Origin: Pseudomonadaceae bacterium
Lineage (GTDB): Bacteria > Pseudomonadota > Gammaproteobacteria > Pseudomonadales > Pseudomonadaceae
Direction: 5' to 3'
DNA length: 64,000 nt
NCBI GenBank assembly: GCA_900766265.1
Contig: CAAFUS010000006.1
Location: 124,001 to 188,000, forward strand
Each line of letters opens with the position of its first letter. The stretch's first letter is position 1. The position numbers were made by a program, and so were the translations under genes. The notes below the pieces were generated by a model that made no database searches, was not told the origin of the DNA, and saw nothing but the letters and a program-made list of their open reading frames with translations. Shown one piece after another: positions 54,972 through 62,560 of this stretch.

Positions 54972-55868
54972 TCAGACGGGCCGGTCGCCGATCAGGTGTT
55001 CGAGCATCTGCCGAGCCGTGACGGATAGCCCGTCGAGGTTGCGCACCCCGATCCGGAGCTCGCGCCGCGCCCAGGCGTCGGAGAGCGGTATCGTCGACAC
55101 GTCCAGCGCCGGAAGGTAGTTGCGCACCACCTGCTCGGGCAGCACGCCGATGCCCATGCCGGTGTGGATCATCCGGCAGATGGCTTCGAAGCTGCGCACC
55201 TGGATCCGCAGGCGCAGCGGCATGCCGAGCTGGGCGGCAGTCTGCTGAAGCAGCGTATGCAAGGAAGCGTCCTGCTGCAGGCCGATGAAGTCATACCCTG
55301 CTGCCTCGCCCAGGCTGATTCGTTCACGCCCGGCCAGCGGATGCGTACGCGGCGTCACCAAGACCAGCTGATCGTGCCGGTAGGGATAGACTTGCAGCCC
55401 CTCGGCAGGCATATGCCCAGCGAAGATGCCGATGTCGGTGAGGCCTTCGCGCACCGCATGCAGGGTCTCGCTGCTGACCCGCTCCTCCAGATCGATCTTC
55501 ACTTCGGGATGGCGCTGGCTGAACGCGCTCAGGTCCTCGGGCAAAAACTCGATCACCGCCGAGGTGTTGGCGTGGATGCGCACATGACCCTTGACGCCCT
55601 CGCTGAACTCGCTGAGATCGGCGCTCATCTGCTGCAGGTTGTCGAGGATGTGACGAGCGTGGTGCAACAGCGCATGGCCAGCGGGCGTCAGCTCGACGCC
55701 CTTGGGCTGGCGATAGAGCAATGCGATTCCCAATTGGCTCTCCAGGTCGCTGATGCGCTTGCTCACCGCGGCCAGCGCCAGGTGTTCACGTTCGGCGGCG
55801 CGGGTCAGGTTGCGCTCGTCGGCGATGGCGACGAACAGCTTGAGGGTCACGAAATCGATGCGACGCAT
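54972..55868 (-). CDS. LysR-family transcriptional regulator
   Basis: A 298-residue regulator from MRRIDFVTLKLFVAIADERNLTRAA at 55868, preceded by AGGA; an ATG 18 bp upstream has no ribosome site. The N-terminal helix-turn-helix has REHLALAAVSKRISDLESQLGIALLYRQ (about 30-57), and the effector domain covers about 90-290. It is divergent from a CoA-transferase gene, the usual LysR arrangement, with dctP copy 1 immediately downstream (123 bp). Two similar T-N11-A-like dyads (54939 and 55935) are its likely operators. The effector is probably the acid handled by the neighbouring enzymes. Confidence 0.9.
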   Translation of the reverse strand: MRRIDFVTLKLFVAIADERNLTRAAEREHLALAAVSKRISDLESQLGIALLYRQPKGVELTPAGHALLHHARHILDNLQQMSADLSEFSEGVKGHVRIHANTSAVIEFLPEDLSAFSQRHPEVKIDLEERVSSETLHAVREGLTDIGIFAGHMPAEGLQVYPYRHDQLVLVTPRTHPLAGRERISLGEAAGYDFIGLQQDASLHTLLQQTAAQLGMPLRLRIQVRSFEAICRMIHTGMGIGVLPEQVVRNYLPALDVSTIPLSDAWARRELRIGVRNLDGLSVTARQMLEHLIGDRPV

Positions 55869-55934
55869 GTCATAGGTTTCCTGCATGGCGGGGCGACAAG
55901 CCTAAGGCCTACGGTGCGGACATGTCAGCTTTGC

Positions 55935-55951
55935 CTTCGCCGATCGCGAAG
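55935..55951. promoter_or_regulatory. Candidate LysR-type operator in the lysR / CoA-transferase gap
   Basis: CTTCGCCGATCGCGAAG: arms CTTCGC/GCGAAG around CGATC, with a T-N11-A core as in LysR sites. It lies 67-83 bp before the lysR ATG and about 104 bp before the CoA-transferase ATG. Confidence 0.5.
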
Positions 55952-56054
55952 CCTTCATTGGTGAACAGCCAATTGCTACCCGGACGCGGCTTGAGCATGC
56001 TGCGGACAGTCGCGGGCCAGGCTGCCCGGTAACCGCTCAGACAGGGTGAACAGG

Positions 56055-57257
56055 ATGACGCAACAGACATCAGGCAGCATGCCGCTGCAGGGCCTCAAGG
56101 TGGTCGAGATGGGCCAGCTGATCGCCGGCCCCTTCGCCAGCAAACTGCTCGGCGAATTCGGTGCAGAGGTGATCAAGATCGAGCCGCCAGGCGTCGGTGA
56201 CCCGCTGCGCAAGTGGCGCAAGATCAAGGACGGCACGTCCCTCTGGTGGCATGTGCAGTCGCGCAACAAGCGCTCGATCACCCTGGATCTGAAGGAAGCC
56301 GAGGGGCAGGACATTGCCCGCCGGCTCATCGGCGAGGCCGACATTTTGGTGGAGAACTTCCGCCCCGGCACACTGGAGGGCTGGGGCCTGAGCTATGCCG
56401 CGCTGGCCGCGCTCAACCCCAAGCTGATCATGCTGCGTATCTCCGGCTACGGGCAGACCGGCCCCTACCGCGATCTGCCCGGCTTCGGCGTGATCGGCGA
56501 AGCCATGGGCGGCCTTCGTCACCTGTCCGGCTACCCCGGCCAGGCCCCCGTGCGCGTGGGCATCAGCATCGGCGACTCGCTGTCGTCGCTCTACGGGGTG
56601 ATCGGTGTGTTGCTGGCCCTGCAGGAGCGCGCCCGCAGCGGCGTCGGCCAGGAAATCGACGTGGCGCTGTATGAATCGGTGTTCGCGATGATGGAAAGCC
56701 TGATTCCCGAATACGACGCCTTCGGCTACGTCCGCGAACCCGCCGGCAGCGCTCTGCCCGGTATCACGCCATCCAATTCCTACCCCTGCAACGACGGCAG
56801 CTATGTGCTGATCGCGGGCAACGGCGACAGCATCTACAAACGCCTGATGCTGCTGATCGGTCGCCAGGATCTGGCTGATGATCCACGCCTGGCGCACAAC
56901 GACGGTCGCAGCCAGCACGCCGAGATGATCGACGCCGCCATCGGCGAGTGGACCTGCACACGCGGCCGCGACGAGGTGATCGAGGCGCTCAAGGGCGCCC
57001 GGGTGCCGGCAGGCTACCCCTATACCGCCGCGGATATCGTCAGCGACCCGCATTACCTGGCCCGGCAGATGATCGAGCAGGTGCAGACCTCCACCGGACC
57101 GCTCAAGGTGCCGGGCGTGCTGCCCAAGCTCAGCCGCACGCCCGGCCGCATCGGCGCCGGCGGTCCACGATTGGGCGAGCACACCGACGACGTGCTCGCC
57201 GGGCTCGGCCTGACTGAAGAACAACGCCAGGGCCTGCGCGAGCGCGGAATCATCTGA
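56055..57257 (+). CDS. CaiB/BaiF family (class III) CoA-transferase
   Basis: Moves CoA between carboxylic acids. It has 400 residues from ATG at 56055; a GTG 9 bp earlier is an alternative. The family folds are visible: GLKVVEMGQLIAGPFASKLLGEFGAEVIKIEPPGVGDPLR, NKRSITLDL and LVENFRPGTLEGWGL. The position of the catalytic aspartate in the oxalate/formyl-CoA enzymes reads PGFGVIGEAMGG, with Gly145 where the neighbour at 61067 has Asp145. A glutamate follows at 149. It pairs with an HMG-CoA-lyase-like gene downstream, which suggests activation of a hydroxy-dicarboxylic acid. The substrate is not known. Confidence 0.88.
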   Translation: MTQQTSGSMPLQGLKVVEMGQLIAGPFASKLLGEFGAEVIKIEPPGVGDPLRKWRKIKDGTSLWWHVQSRNKRSITLDLKEAEGQDIARRLIGEADILVENFRPGTLEGWGLSYAALAALNPKLIMLRISGYGQTGPYRDLPGFGVIGEAMGGLRHLSGYPGQAPVRVGISIGDSLSSLYGVIGVLLALQERARSGVGQEIDVALYESVFAMMESLIPEYDAFGYVREPAGSALPGITPSNSYPCNDGSYVLIAGNGDSIYKRLMLLIGRQDLADDPRLAHNDGRSQHAEMIDAAIGEWTCTRGRDEVIEALKGARVPAGYPYTAADIVSDPHYLARQMIEQVQTSTGPLKVPGVLPKLSRTPGRIGAGGPRLGEHTDDVLAGLGLTEEQRQGLRERGII

Positions 57258-57268
57258 GAAGAAGAACG

Positions 57269-57343
57269 CGTAGGTGGATGACGTTTTGTCATCCACCGTG
57301 ACATTGCCGTAACGGTGGATGGCTAGACGTCATTCACCCTACG
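57269..57343. repeat. REP-like doublet (BIME-type inverted pair)
   Basis: First unit: perfect stem GGTGGATGAC/GTCATCCACC (57273-57282 and 57288-57297) with a GTTTT loop, flanked by CGTA. Second unit (57314-57338): GGTGGATG pairing with CATTCACC, followed by CTACG. The two units are inverted relative to each other (CGTAGGTGGATGACG against CGTCATTCACCCTACG). It lies in the gap between two co-directional genes. Such elements are common in Pseudomonas chromosomes and are spread by a TnpA-REP transposase; none is in the window. Confidence 0.75.
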
Positions 57344-57371
57344 AGCCGGGCATAACCGACAGGACTTCGCC

Positions 57372-58301
57372 ATGAGCAAACGCCTCTACATCCAGGACGT
57401 CGCCACTCGCGACGGCTTTCAGATCGAATCGGCCTTCGTGCCGACCGACGACAAGATCGCCCTGATCGACCAGCTGTCGCAGACCGGACTGGCGAAGATC
57501 GAAGTGACTTCGTTCACCTCGCCCAAGGCGATCCCCAACCTGCGCGATGCCGAAGACGTGATGCGCGGCATCCGCCGTGTCGAGGGCGTCGAGTACACCG
57601 TACTGGTGCCCAACGTGAAAGGTTGCGAGCGAGCGCTGGCCTGCGAGGTGGACGAGATCAACCTGGTGATGTCGGCCAGCGACACCCACGGCCTGGCCAA
57701 CCTGCGGATGACGCCGGAGCAGTCGCTGGAGCAGTTCAAGGCGATCATCGAGGTCACCTCGGGCACCGACGTGTTCGTCAACGCCTCGCTGTCGACCACC
57801 TTCGGCTGCCCGTTCGAAGGCGAAGTCCCCGAGGCGCGCGTGCTGGAGCTGGTCGAGCGCCTGCTGGCGATCGGCGTGGGCGGCGTGACTCTGTGCGACA
57901 CCACTGGCATGGCCGACCCCGCCCAGGTGGAACGTTTGTGCCGCGAGGTGTTGCAGCGCTGGCCGCAGGTCGTCTTCACCGCACACTTCCACAACACCCG
58001 CGGCATGGGTCTGGCCAACGCGCTGGCTGCGCTCAATGCGGGCATCGACCGCTTCGACGCGTCTCTGGGCGGGCTCGGCGGTTGCCCCTATGCCCCCGGT
58101 GCCAGCGGCAACATCTGCACCGAGGATCTGGTGCACATGTTCCAACGCATGGGGCTGGAGACCGGGGTCGATCTGGACCGCCTGCTCGAAGCCTCCGCAC
58201 GACTGCCGGAGCTGGTAGGGCACGACGTGCCCAGCGCCATCCTCAAGGCCGGCAAGGCCGACCGGCGCTATCCGAAGCCGAAATGGATGGAAGCGTCCTG
58301 A
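57372..58301 (+). CDS. Hydroxymethylglutaryl-CoA lyase-like enzyme
   Basis: A 309-residue HMGL/DRE-TIM metallolyase. It begins MSKRLYIQDVATRDGFQIE, with the Asp/Arg pair of the active site. Metal ligands lie in TAHFHNTRGMGLANALAALNAGIDRFD, and the catalytic cysteine is C238 in GGLGGCPYAPGASGNICTEDLVHM. HMG-CoA lyase splits HMG-CoA to acetyl-CoA and acetoacetate. Close relatives cleave related branched hydroxyacyl-CoAs. It follows the CoA-transferase gene, 114 bp away across the REP doublet; together they could activate and cleave 3-hydroxy-3-methylglutarate or a similar acid. The precise substrate is inference. Confidence 0.88.
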   Translation: MSKRLYIQDVATRDGFQIESAFVPTDDKIALIDQLSQTGLAKIEVTSFTSPKAIPNLRDAEDVMRGIRRVEGVEYTVLVPNVKGCERALACEVDEINLVMSASDTHGLANLRMTPEQSLEQFKAIIEVTSGTDVFVNASLSTTFGCPFEGEVPEARVLELVERLLAIGVGGVTLCDTTGMADPAQVERLCREVLQRWPQVVFTAHFHNTRGMGLANALAALNAGIDRFDASLGGLGGCPYAPGASGNICTEDLVHMFQRMGLETGVDLDRLLEASARLPELVGHDVPSAILKAGKADRRYPKPKWMEAS

Positions 58302-58346
58302 GCGCCCACCGTCGCGGCGACGGCCGCGGCCTGACAGACACTGCCG

Positions 58347-59015
58347 TCAGTCGATGAACCGGCAGTAGTCTTTCAGCGGCATCCGCTCGCTGCGCAGCTG
58401 GTTGACCGCAGCCCGCGGGTCGGCGTAGCCCACCGCCATACCGCAGTGCAGCATCAGCTCCGGCGATGCCCCCAGCCACTGGCTCACGTGTTGCGGATAC
58501 CGCGCCCAGCAGGCCTGGGCGCAGCTGTCGAGGCCGTGCTCCTTGAGCAGCAGCATCAGGCTCTGCTGGTACATGCCGAGATCAGCCCACTGGCCAGGGC
58601 CCATGCGTCGATCGACGAAAAAGAACAGCGCACAGGGCGCGTCGAAGAAGCTGAAGTTGCGTGCGAACCAGGCCAGGCGCGCCGCCTTGTCTTCCCGGGT
58701 GATGCCGAGCAGGCGATACATGTCCTCCCCGACCCGGAAGCGGTAGCCGCGGTAAGGCTCGAACAGCGGCTCCGGGTAGATCGCATAGTCCCGGGGTTCC
58801 GGCGCGGGGCCCTCGGCCAGGCGCCGCTGCATCGCTTCGCGAAAGCGTACCAAGGCTTCGCCCTGCAGGACGAAGATCCGCCAGGGTTGCAGGTTGCCGC
58901 TCGACGGCGCGCGGCAGGCCTGGTCGAGCAACGACCGCAAAAGGTCGCTGTCCACCGGGCGGCGGTCGAACGCGCGAATGCTGCGCCGCTGGCGCAACGC
59001 GTCGCTTACCTTCAT
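58347..59015 (-). CDS. Nitroreductase-family FMN oxidoreductase
   Basis: A 222-residue flavoprotein: MKVSDALRQRRSIRAFDRRPV with the FMN-phosphate RRSIRAF motif, APSSGNLQPWRIFV, and the C-terminal SWLGAS...MAVGYAD region. Family members reduce nitro compounds, quinones or enones with NAD(P)H. It converges with the HMG-CoA-lyase-like gene (45 bp between stops). The link to its neighbours is unknown. Confidence 0.9.
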   Translation of the reverse strand: MKVSDALRQRRSIRAFDRRPVDSDLLRSLLDQACRAPSSGNLQPWRIFVLQGEALVRFREAMQRRLAEGPAPEPRDYAIYPEPLFEPYRGYRFRVGEDMYRLLGITREDKAARLAWFARNFSFFDAPCALFFFVDRRMGPGQWADLGMYQQSLMLLLKEHGLDSCAQACWARYPQHVSQWLGASPELMLHCGMAVGYADPRAAVNQLRSERMPLKDYCRFID

Positions 59016-59086
59016 GGGATGGTCCTGTGCCGAGACAACGATGAGAGGCGATCAGTGTCTCGTCGCGCAGACGCCTGCGCAACCGA

Positions 59087-59110
59087 GGCACCCGGCGCAG
59101 GCCGGGTGCC
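59087..59110 (-). terminator. Hairpin beyond the broken dctP gene
   Basis: 10-bp perfect stem GGCACCCGGC/GCCGGGTGCC with a GCAG loop, 10 bp past the stop of the dctP pseudogene. On the minus strand only a short TCGGTT follows, so the T-run is poor. Confidence 0.65.
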
Positions 59111-59119
59111 GGTCGTGCA

Positions 59120-60123
59120 TCAGCGCTGGTTGGCGGCTTCGGCGGCTTTGATCAGGTCCGCACCGATCTCATTCTCGAATTTCTTCCACACCGGCTGCAT
59201 CGCCTCGCGCCACTTGGCGCGCTGCTCGGGGGTCAGTTCGATGATCTCGGTGGTGCCGGCGGCCGCGATCGCCTGCTTGGCCTTCTGGTTGAGCTCATCG
59301 GCCTGGCGGTTAACCTCGACGGTCACCTCGGCCATGATCGCTTCCAGCTCCCTGCGGACATCGTCCGGCAGGCCCTTCCAGAACTTGGTGTTGGTGATGA
59401 CCATGTAATCGATCAGGCCGTGATCCGACTCGGTCATGAACTTCTGGACTTCGTGAACCTTCTGGCTTTCGTAGTTCGACCAGGTGTTCTCGGTGCCATT
59501 AACCACGCCGGTCTGCAGGCCCTGATAGACCTCGGCGAAGCTCATCTTGCGAGGGTTGGCGCGCACGGCCTTGAACTGCTCGTCCAGTACCGCCGAAGCC
59601 TGTACGCGGAACTTCAGGCCCCGGGCATCGCTCGGCTCGCGCAATGGCTTGTTGGCCGACAGCTGCTTGGTTCCGTTGTGCCAGTAAGCCAGGCCGGTGA
59701 TGTTCTTGTCTTCCATGGAGGTGAGCAGCGCCTTGCCCTCAGGGCTGCTCTGGAAGCGGTCGGCGGCGGCGAGGTCGTCGAACAGGAACGGCAGATCATA
59801 GATCTGCATGGACTTGGAATAATGCTCGAACTTGGCGAGCGATGGCGCCAGCAGCTGGACGTCGCCGATCAGCAGCGCTTCCATCTCCTTGCCGTCGCCG
59901 AACAGCGAAGAGTTCGGATACACCTCGACCTTCACTTTCCCCGGCAGACGTTCCTCGGCAGACGTTCCTCGGCGAGCTTCTTGAACATCAGCGCGCCCTG
60001 TCCTTTGGGGGTGTTGTCCGCGACCACGTGGGCGAACTTGATGACGACCGGATCGGCATGGACGAACCCGGCGACGGTCAGGGAAATCGCGCAGACGAGC
60101 GCCTTGGCGGTGGTTTTCAGCAT
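59120..60123 (-). pseudogene. TRAP solute-binding protein DctP, copy 2, frameshifted by a 14-bp duplication
   Basis: The correct N-terminus is in one frame: MLKTTAKALVCAISLTVAGFVHADPVVIKFAHVVADNTPKGQGALMFKKLAEERL, with a signal peptide, from 60123. It continues for a further few residues and stops at 59932. The rest, from LPGKVKVEVYPNSSLF onwards to 59120, is in another frame. The break coincides with a perfect 14-bp tandem repeat (59943-59970). Removing one unit restores AEERLPGKVKVEVYPN and a full-length protein of about 330 residues similar to copy 1. Either a true mutation, a reversible slippage switch or a sequence error; raw reads would decide. It belongs to the itaconate-type operon (citE, CoA-transferase, MmgE/PrpD). 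Confidence 0.88.
59943..59970. repeat. 14-bp perfect tandem duplication inside dctP copy 2
   Basis: GGCAGACGTTCCTC at 59943-59956 repeated without change at 59957-59970. Because 14 is not a multiple of three, it shifts the frame. Such repeats can expand or contract during replication. Confidence 0.93.
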
Positions 60124-60180
60124 GGTGGTACCCTCTTGTTTTATTTTTGTCGGTTGGCACGAGTTAGCCGCAGAGCCCCC

Positions 60181-61008
60181 TCAGGGCAGCGTCTGGCCGG
60201 CACGTTGCAACAGCCGGCGGGCGCGGCCGATCACCGGAGCGTCGACCATTTGCCCGTCAACCACGAAGACCCCTTCGCCGGTGGATCCGGCCTCGAGGAC
60301 ACGTTGCGCCCAGGCCAGCTCATCGCCGGTGGGCATCAGCGTTTCATGCACCACAGCCACCTGGCTGGGATGAATACACAGCAAGCCGCCGAAGCCCATG
60401 TCGCGGGCGTCGGCAACGGTGCGGGCAAGGCCCTGCGGATTCCTGATGTCCGGATAGACGCTGTCGAGCGGCATGGCCAGCTCACGCAGCCGGGACTGCA
60501 ACAGCAACGCATAACGCGCCTGGTCGAGCATACGTTCGGCTGCCGCGCTACCGCTGGCCAATCCCAGGTCCAACCCCAGGTCCAGGGCGCCGAACGAGAG
60601 ACGCTCGACCCCGGCGGCAGCGGCGATTTCACCCACAGCATCGAGCCCGCGGGCGCTTTCGATGATTGGCCAGACTGGCTTGCCGGTCGCCGCGGCTTGC
60701 GATACGTGCATCGCGCTTTCGGCCTTGGGCAGCAGAATCCCGACCACGCCACGACGACGCGCGCATAGCGCGAGGTCTTCCGCCTGCTGCGGATGACCCG
60801 GCGCATTGACACGTACCAGGACCTGCGCCTCGGGGTTGGTCTGCAGGAAGTCATCGAGGCTGGCACGTGCCTGGGCCTTCAAGGATTCGGCAACGGCATC
60901 CTCGAGATCGACGATGACGGCATCGGCGCCGCTGGACAGCGCCTTGGCGAAGCGCTCGGGGCGTGTCGCCGGGACGAACAGTGCGCTGCGGATGATCGGT
61001 TGAGCCAT
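60181..61008 (-). CDS. ccl: CitE-family lyase, likely (S)-citramalyl-CoA lyase
   Basis: A 275-residue HpcH/HpaI-type aldolase/CitE protein from MAQPIIRSALFVPATRPERF at 61008. The family motifs are DAVIVDLEDAV for metal binding, VLVRVNAP, and a C-terminal LCIHPSQVAVVHETLMPT. In the itaconate pathway the last step is cleavage of citramalyl-CoA to acetyl-CoA and pyruvate. The assignment rests on the gene order VOC, MmgE/PrpD, CoA-transferase, CitE, DctP, which I know from P. aeruginosa. It lies 58 bp after the CoA-transferase and 57 bp before the broken dctP. Confidence 0.85.
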   Translation of the reverse strand: MAQPIIRSALFVPATRPERFAKALSSGADAVIVDLEDAVAESLKAQARASLDDFLQTNPEAQVLVRVNAPGHPQQAEDLALCARRRGVVGILLPKAESAMHVSQAAATGKPVWPIIESARGLDAVGEIAAAAGVERLSFGALDLGLDLGLASGSAAAERMLDQARYALLLQSRLRELAMPLDSVYPDIRNPQGLARTVADARDMGFGGLLCIHPSQVAVVHETLMPTGDELAWAQRVLEAGSTGEGVFVVDGQMVDAPVIGRARRLLQRAGQTLP

Positions 61009-61066
61009 GGTTTTGCCCTTCGTTGTTCTCGTTGTCGCCCGTGGGATCGCCACCAGGCAGCGGTCG

Positions 61067-62272
61067 CTAGATCACACCCTGTTCGCGCAGGCGTTCGATA
61101 TCACCGTCGGCGTAGCCGAGCTCGGCGAGCAGCTGGCTGCTGTGTTCTCCCAGGGCCGGCACCGGGTCCATGCGCGGCTCGAATGCCGCGTTGCGACCCG
61201 GCGGCAGCAAGGCCGGCAAGGGCCCCGCCGGGCTGCCCACCTCGCTCCAGCGCTGGCGGGCCTTGAGCTGGGGATGGGCCCAGACGCCAGCCATGTCGTT
61301 GACGTGGGCATTGGCGATGGGTGCCGAGTCGAGACGCGCGATGACGTCTTCGGCGCTCAGGCTGGCAAAGCTCTCGACGATGATCGCCCGCAGCGCCTCG
61401 CGATGCTCGGATCGCCGGGCATTGCTCGAAAAGCGCTCGTCCTCGGCCAGTTGCGGCCGCAGCAGGACCTTCTCGCAGAACAGCACCCACTCGCGCTCGT
61501 TCTGCAGGCCGAGCATCACGGTGCCGCCACCGCCGGTGGGGAACGGCCCGTAGGGATAGATGGTGGCGTGGGCGGCGCCTGCACGTGGCGGCGGGGTCGC
61601 GCCGTCATAGGCGTAATACAGCGGGTAACCCATCCACTCGACCAGGCTTTCCAGCATCGAGACGTCGATGCGGCTACCCTCACCGGTACGCATCCGCAGC
61701 ATCAGGGCCGAGAGAATGTTGGTGTAGGCATACATGCCAGCCGCGATGTCGGCGATCGAGCAGCCGGCCTTGGCCATCTCGTCCTCGCCAGGCCCGCCGG
61801 TCACAGAGAGGAAACCGCCCTCGCTCTGGATCAGCAAGTCGTAGGCCTTTTTCTGCTCGTAGGGGCCGCCTTCGCCATAGCCGGAAATGTCGCAGACGAT
61901 CAGCTTCGGAAAGCGCTCGTGCAGCGCTTCGAACGACAGGCCCATGCGCGCGGCGGCGCCCGGCGCGAGGTTCTGAACCAGCACGTCGGCATCGGCCAGG
62001 AGCTGCTCGAGCACCTGCATCGCGGCGTCCTGCTTGAGGTCCAGCGTCAGGCTCTCCTTGCTGCGGTTGGTCCAGACGAAATGCGAGGCCAGTCCCTTGA
62101 CGCGCGCGTCGTAGCCGCGGGCGAAATCGCCGGCCCCGGGGCGCTCGACCTTGATCACCCGCGCACCCAGGTCAGCCAGCTGCCGCGTGCAGAAGGGTGC
62201 GGCGATGGCGTGTTCCAGGCTGACGACGGTGATGCCGTCGAGGGGACGGGGGTTCGAAGTTGTCTCGTTCAT
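61067..62272 (-). CDS. ict: Class III CoA-transferase, likely itaconate CoA-transferase
   Basis: A 401-residue CaiB/BaiF CoA-transferase starting MNETTSNPRPLDGITVVSLEHAIAAP, preceded by AGGAA. The catalytic aspartate is present as Asp145 in KKAYDLLIQSEGG. Other motifs are CTRQLADLGARVIKVERPGAGDFAR and NRSKESLTLDLK. By position it is the first step of the itaconate pathway (itaconate to itaconyl-CoA), but family members use many acids. It is paralogous to the gene at 56055. Confidence 0.85.
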   Translation of the reverse strand: MNETTSNPRPLDGITVVSLEHAIAAPFCTRQLADLGARVIKVERPGAGDFARGYDARVKGLASHFVWTNRSKESLTLDLKQDAAMQVLEQLLADADVLVQNLAPGAAARMGLSFEALHERFPKLIVCDISGYGEGGPYEQKKAYDLLIQSEGGFLSVTGGPGEDEMAKAGCSIADIAAGMYAYTNILSALMLRMRTGEGSRIDVSMLESLVEWMGYPLYYAYDGATPPPRAGAAHATIYPYGPFPTGGGGTVMLGLQNEREWVLFCEKVLLRPQLAEDERFSSNARRSEHREALRAIIVESFASLSAEDVIARLDSAPIANAHVNDMAGVWAHPQLKARQRWSEVGSPAGPLPALLPPGRNAAFEPRMDPVPALGEHSSQLLAELGYADGDIERLREQGVI

Positions 62273-62560
62273 TTCGTTTCCTGCCAAATCGGTTCAACGG
62301 CCGTTTCGCGACCAGGTCGCGCTTGCATTCAGATGATTCCCATGGGAGTCGTTGCCGAGACCGCCTCATTGCGTCAAGACCAGGCGCCCGACCGCTCCCA
62401 CGTTTTACCGCCAAACCGCTATCACTACGTCGTTCCGGCTGGCTTTTGCGAAAAAAGCTCTCAAGCCATGCCGCTTTGGTGGAAACGGTCTCGACCGCGA
62501 AAAGGCTCACCTTTCCAAGACCGCTCCAAATTCGTTGCCACCAGGCCACTGCTGGTGACG
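62273..62560. other. Gap between MmgE/PrpD gene and the CoA-transferase gene
   Basis: 288 bp within what should be one operon on the minus strand, longer than the other gaps. No credible gene, terminator or promoter is visible. It may hold an internal promoter. Confidence 0.45.
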
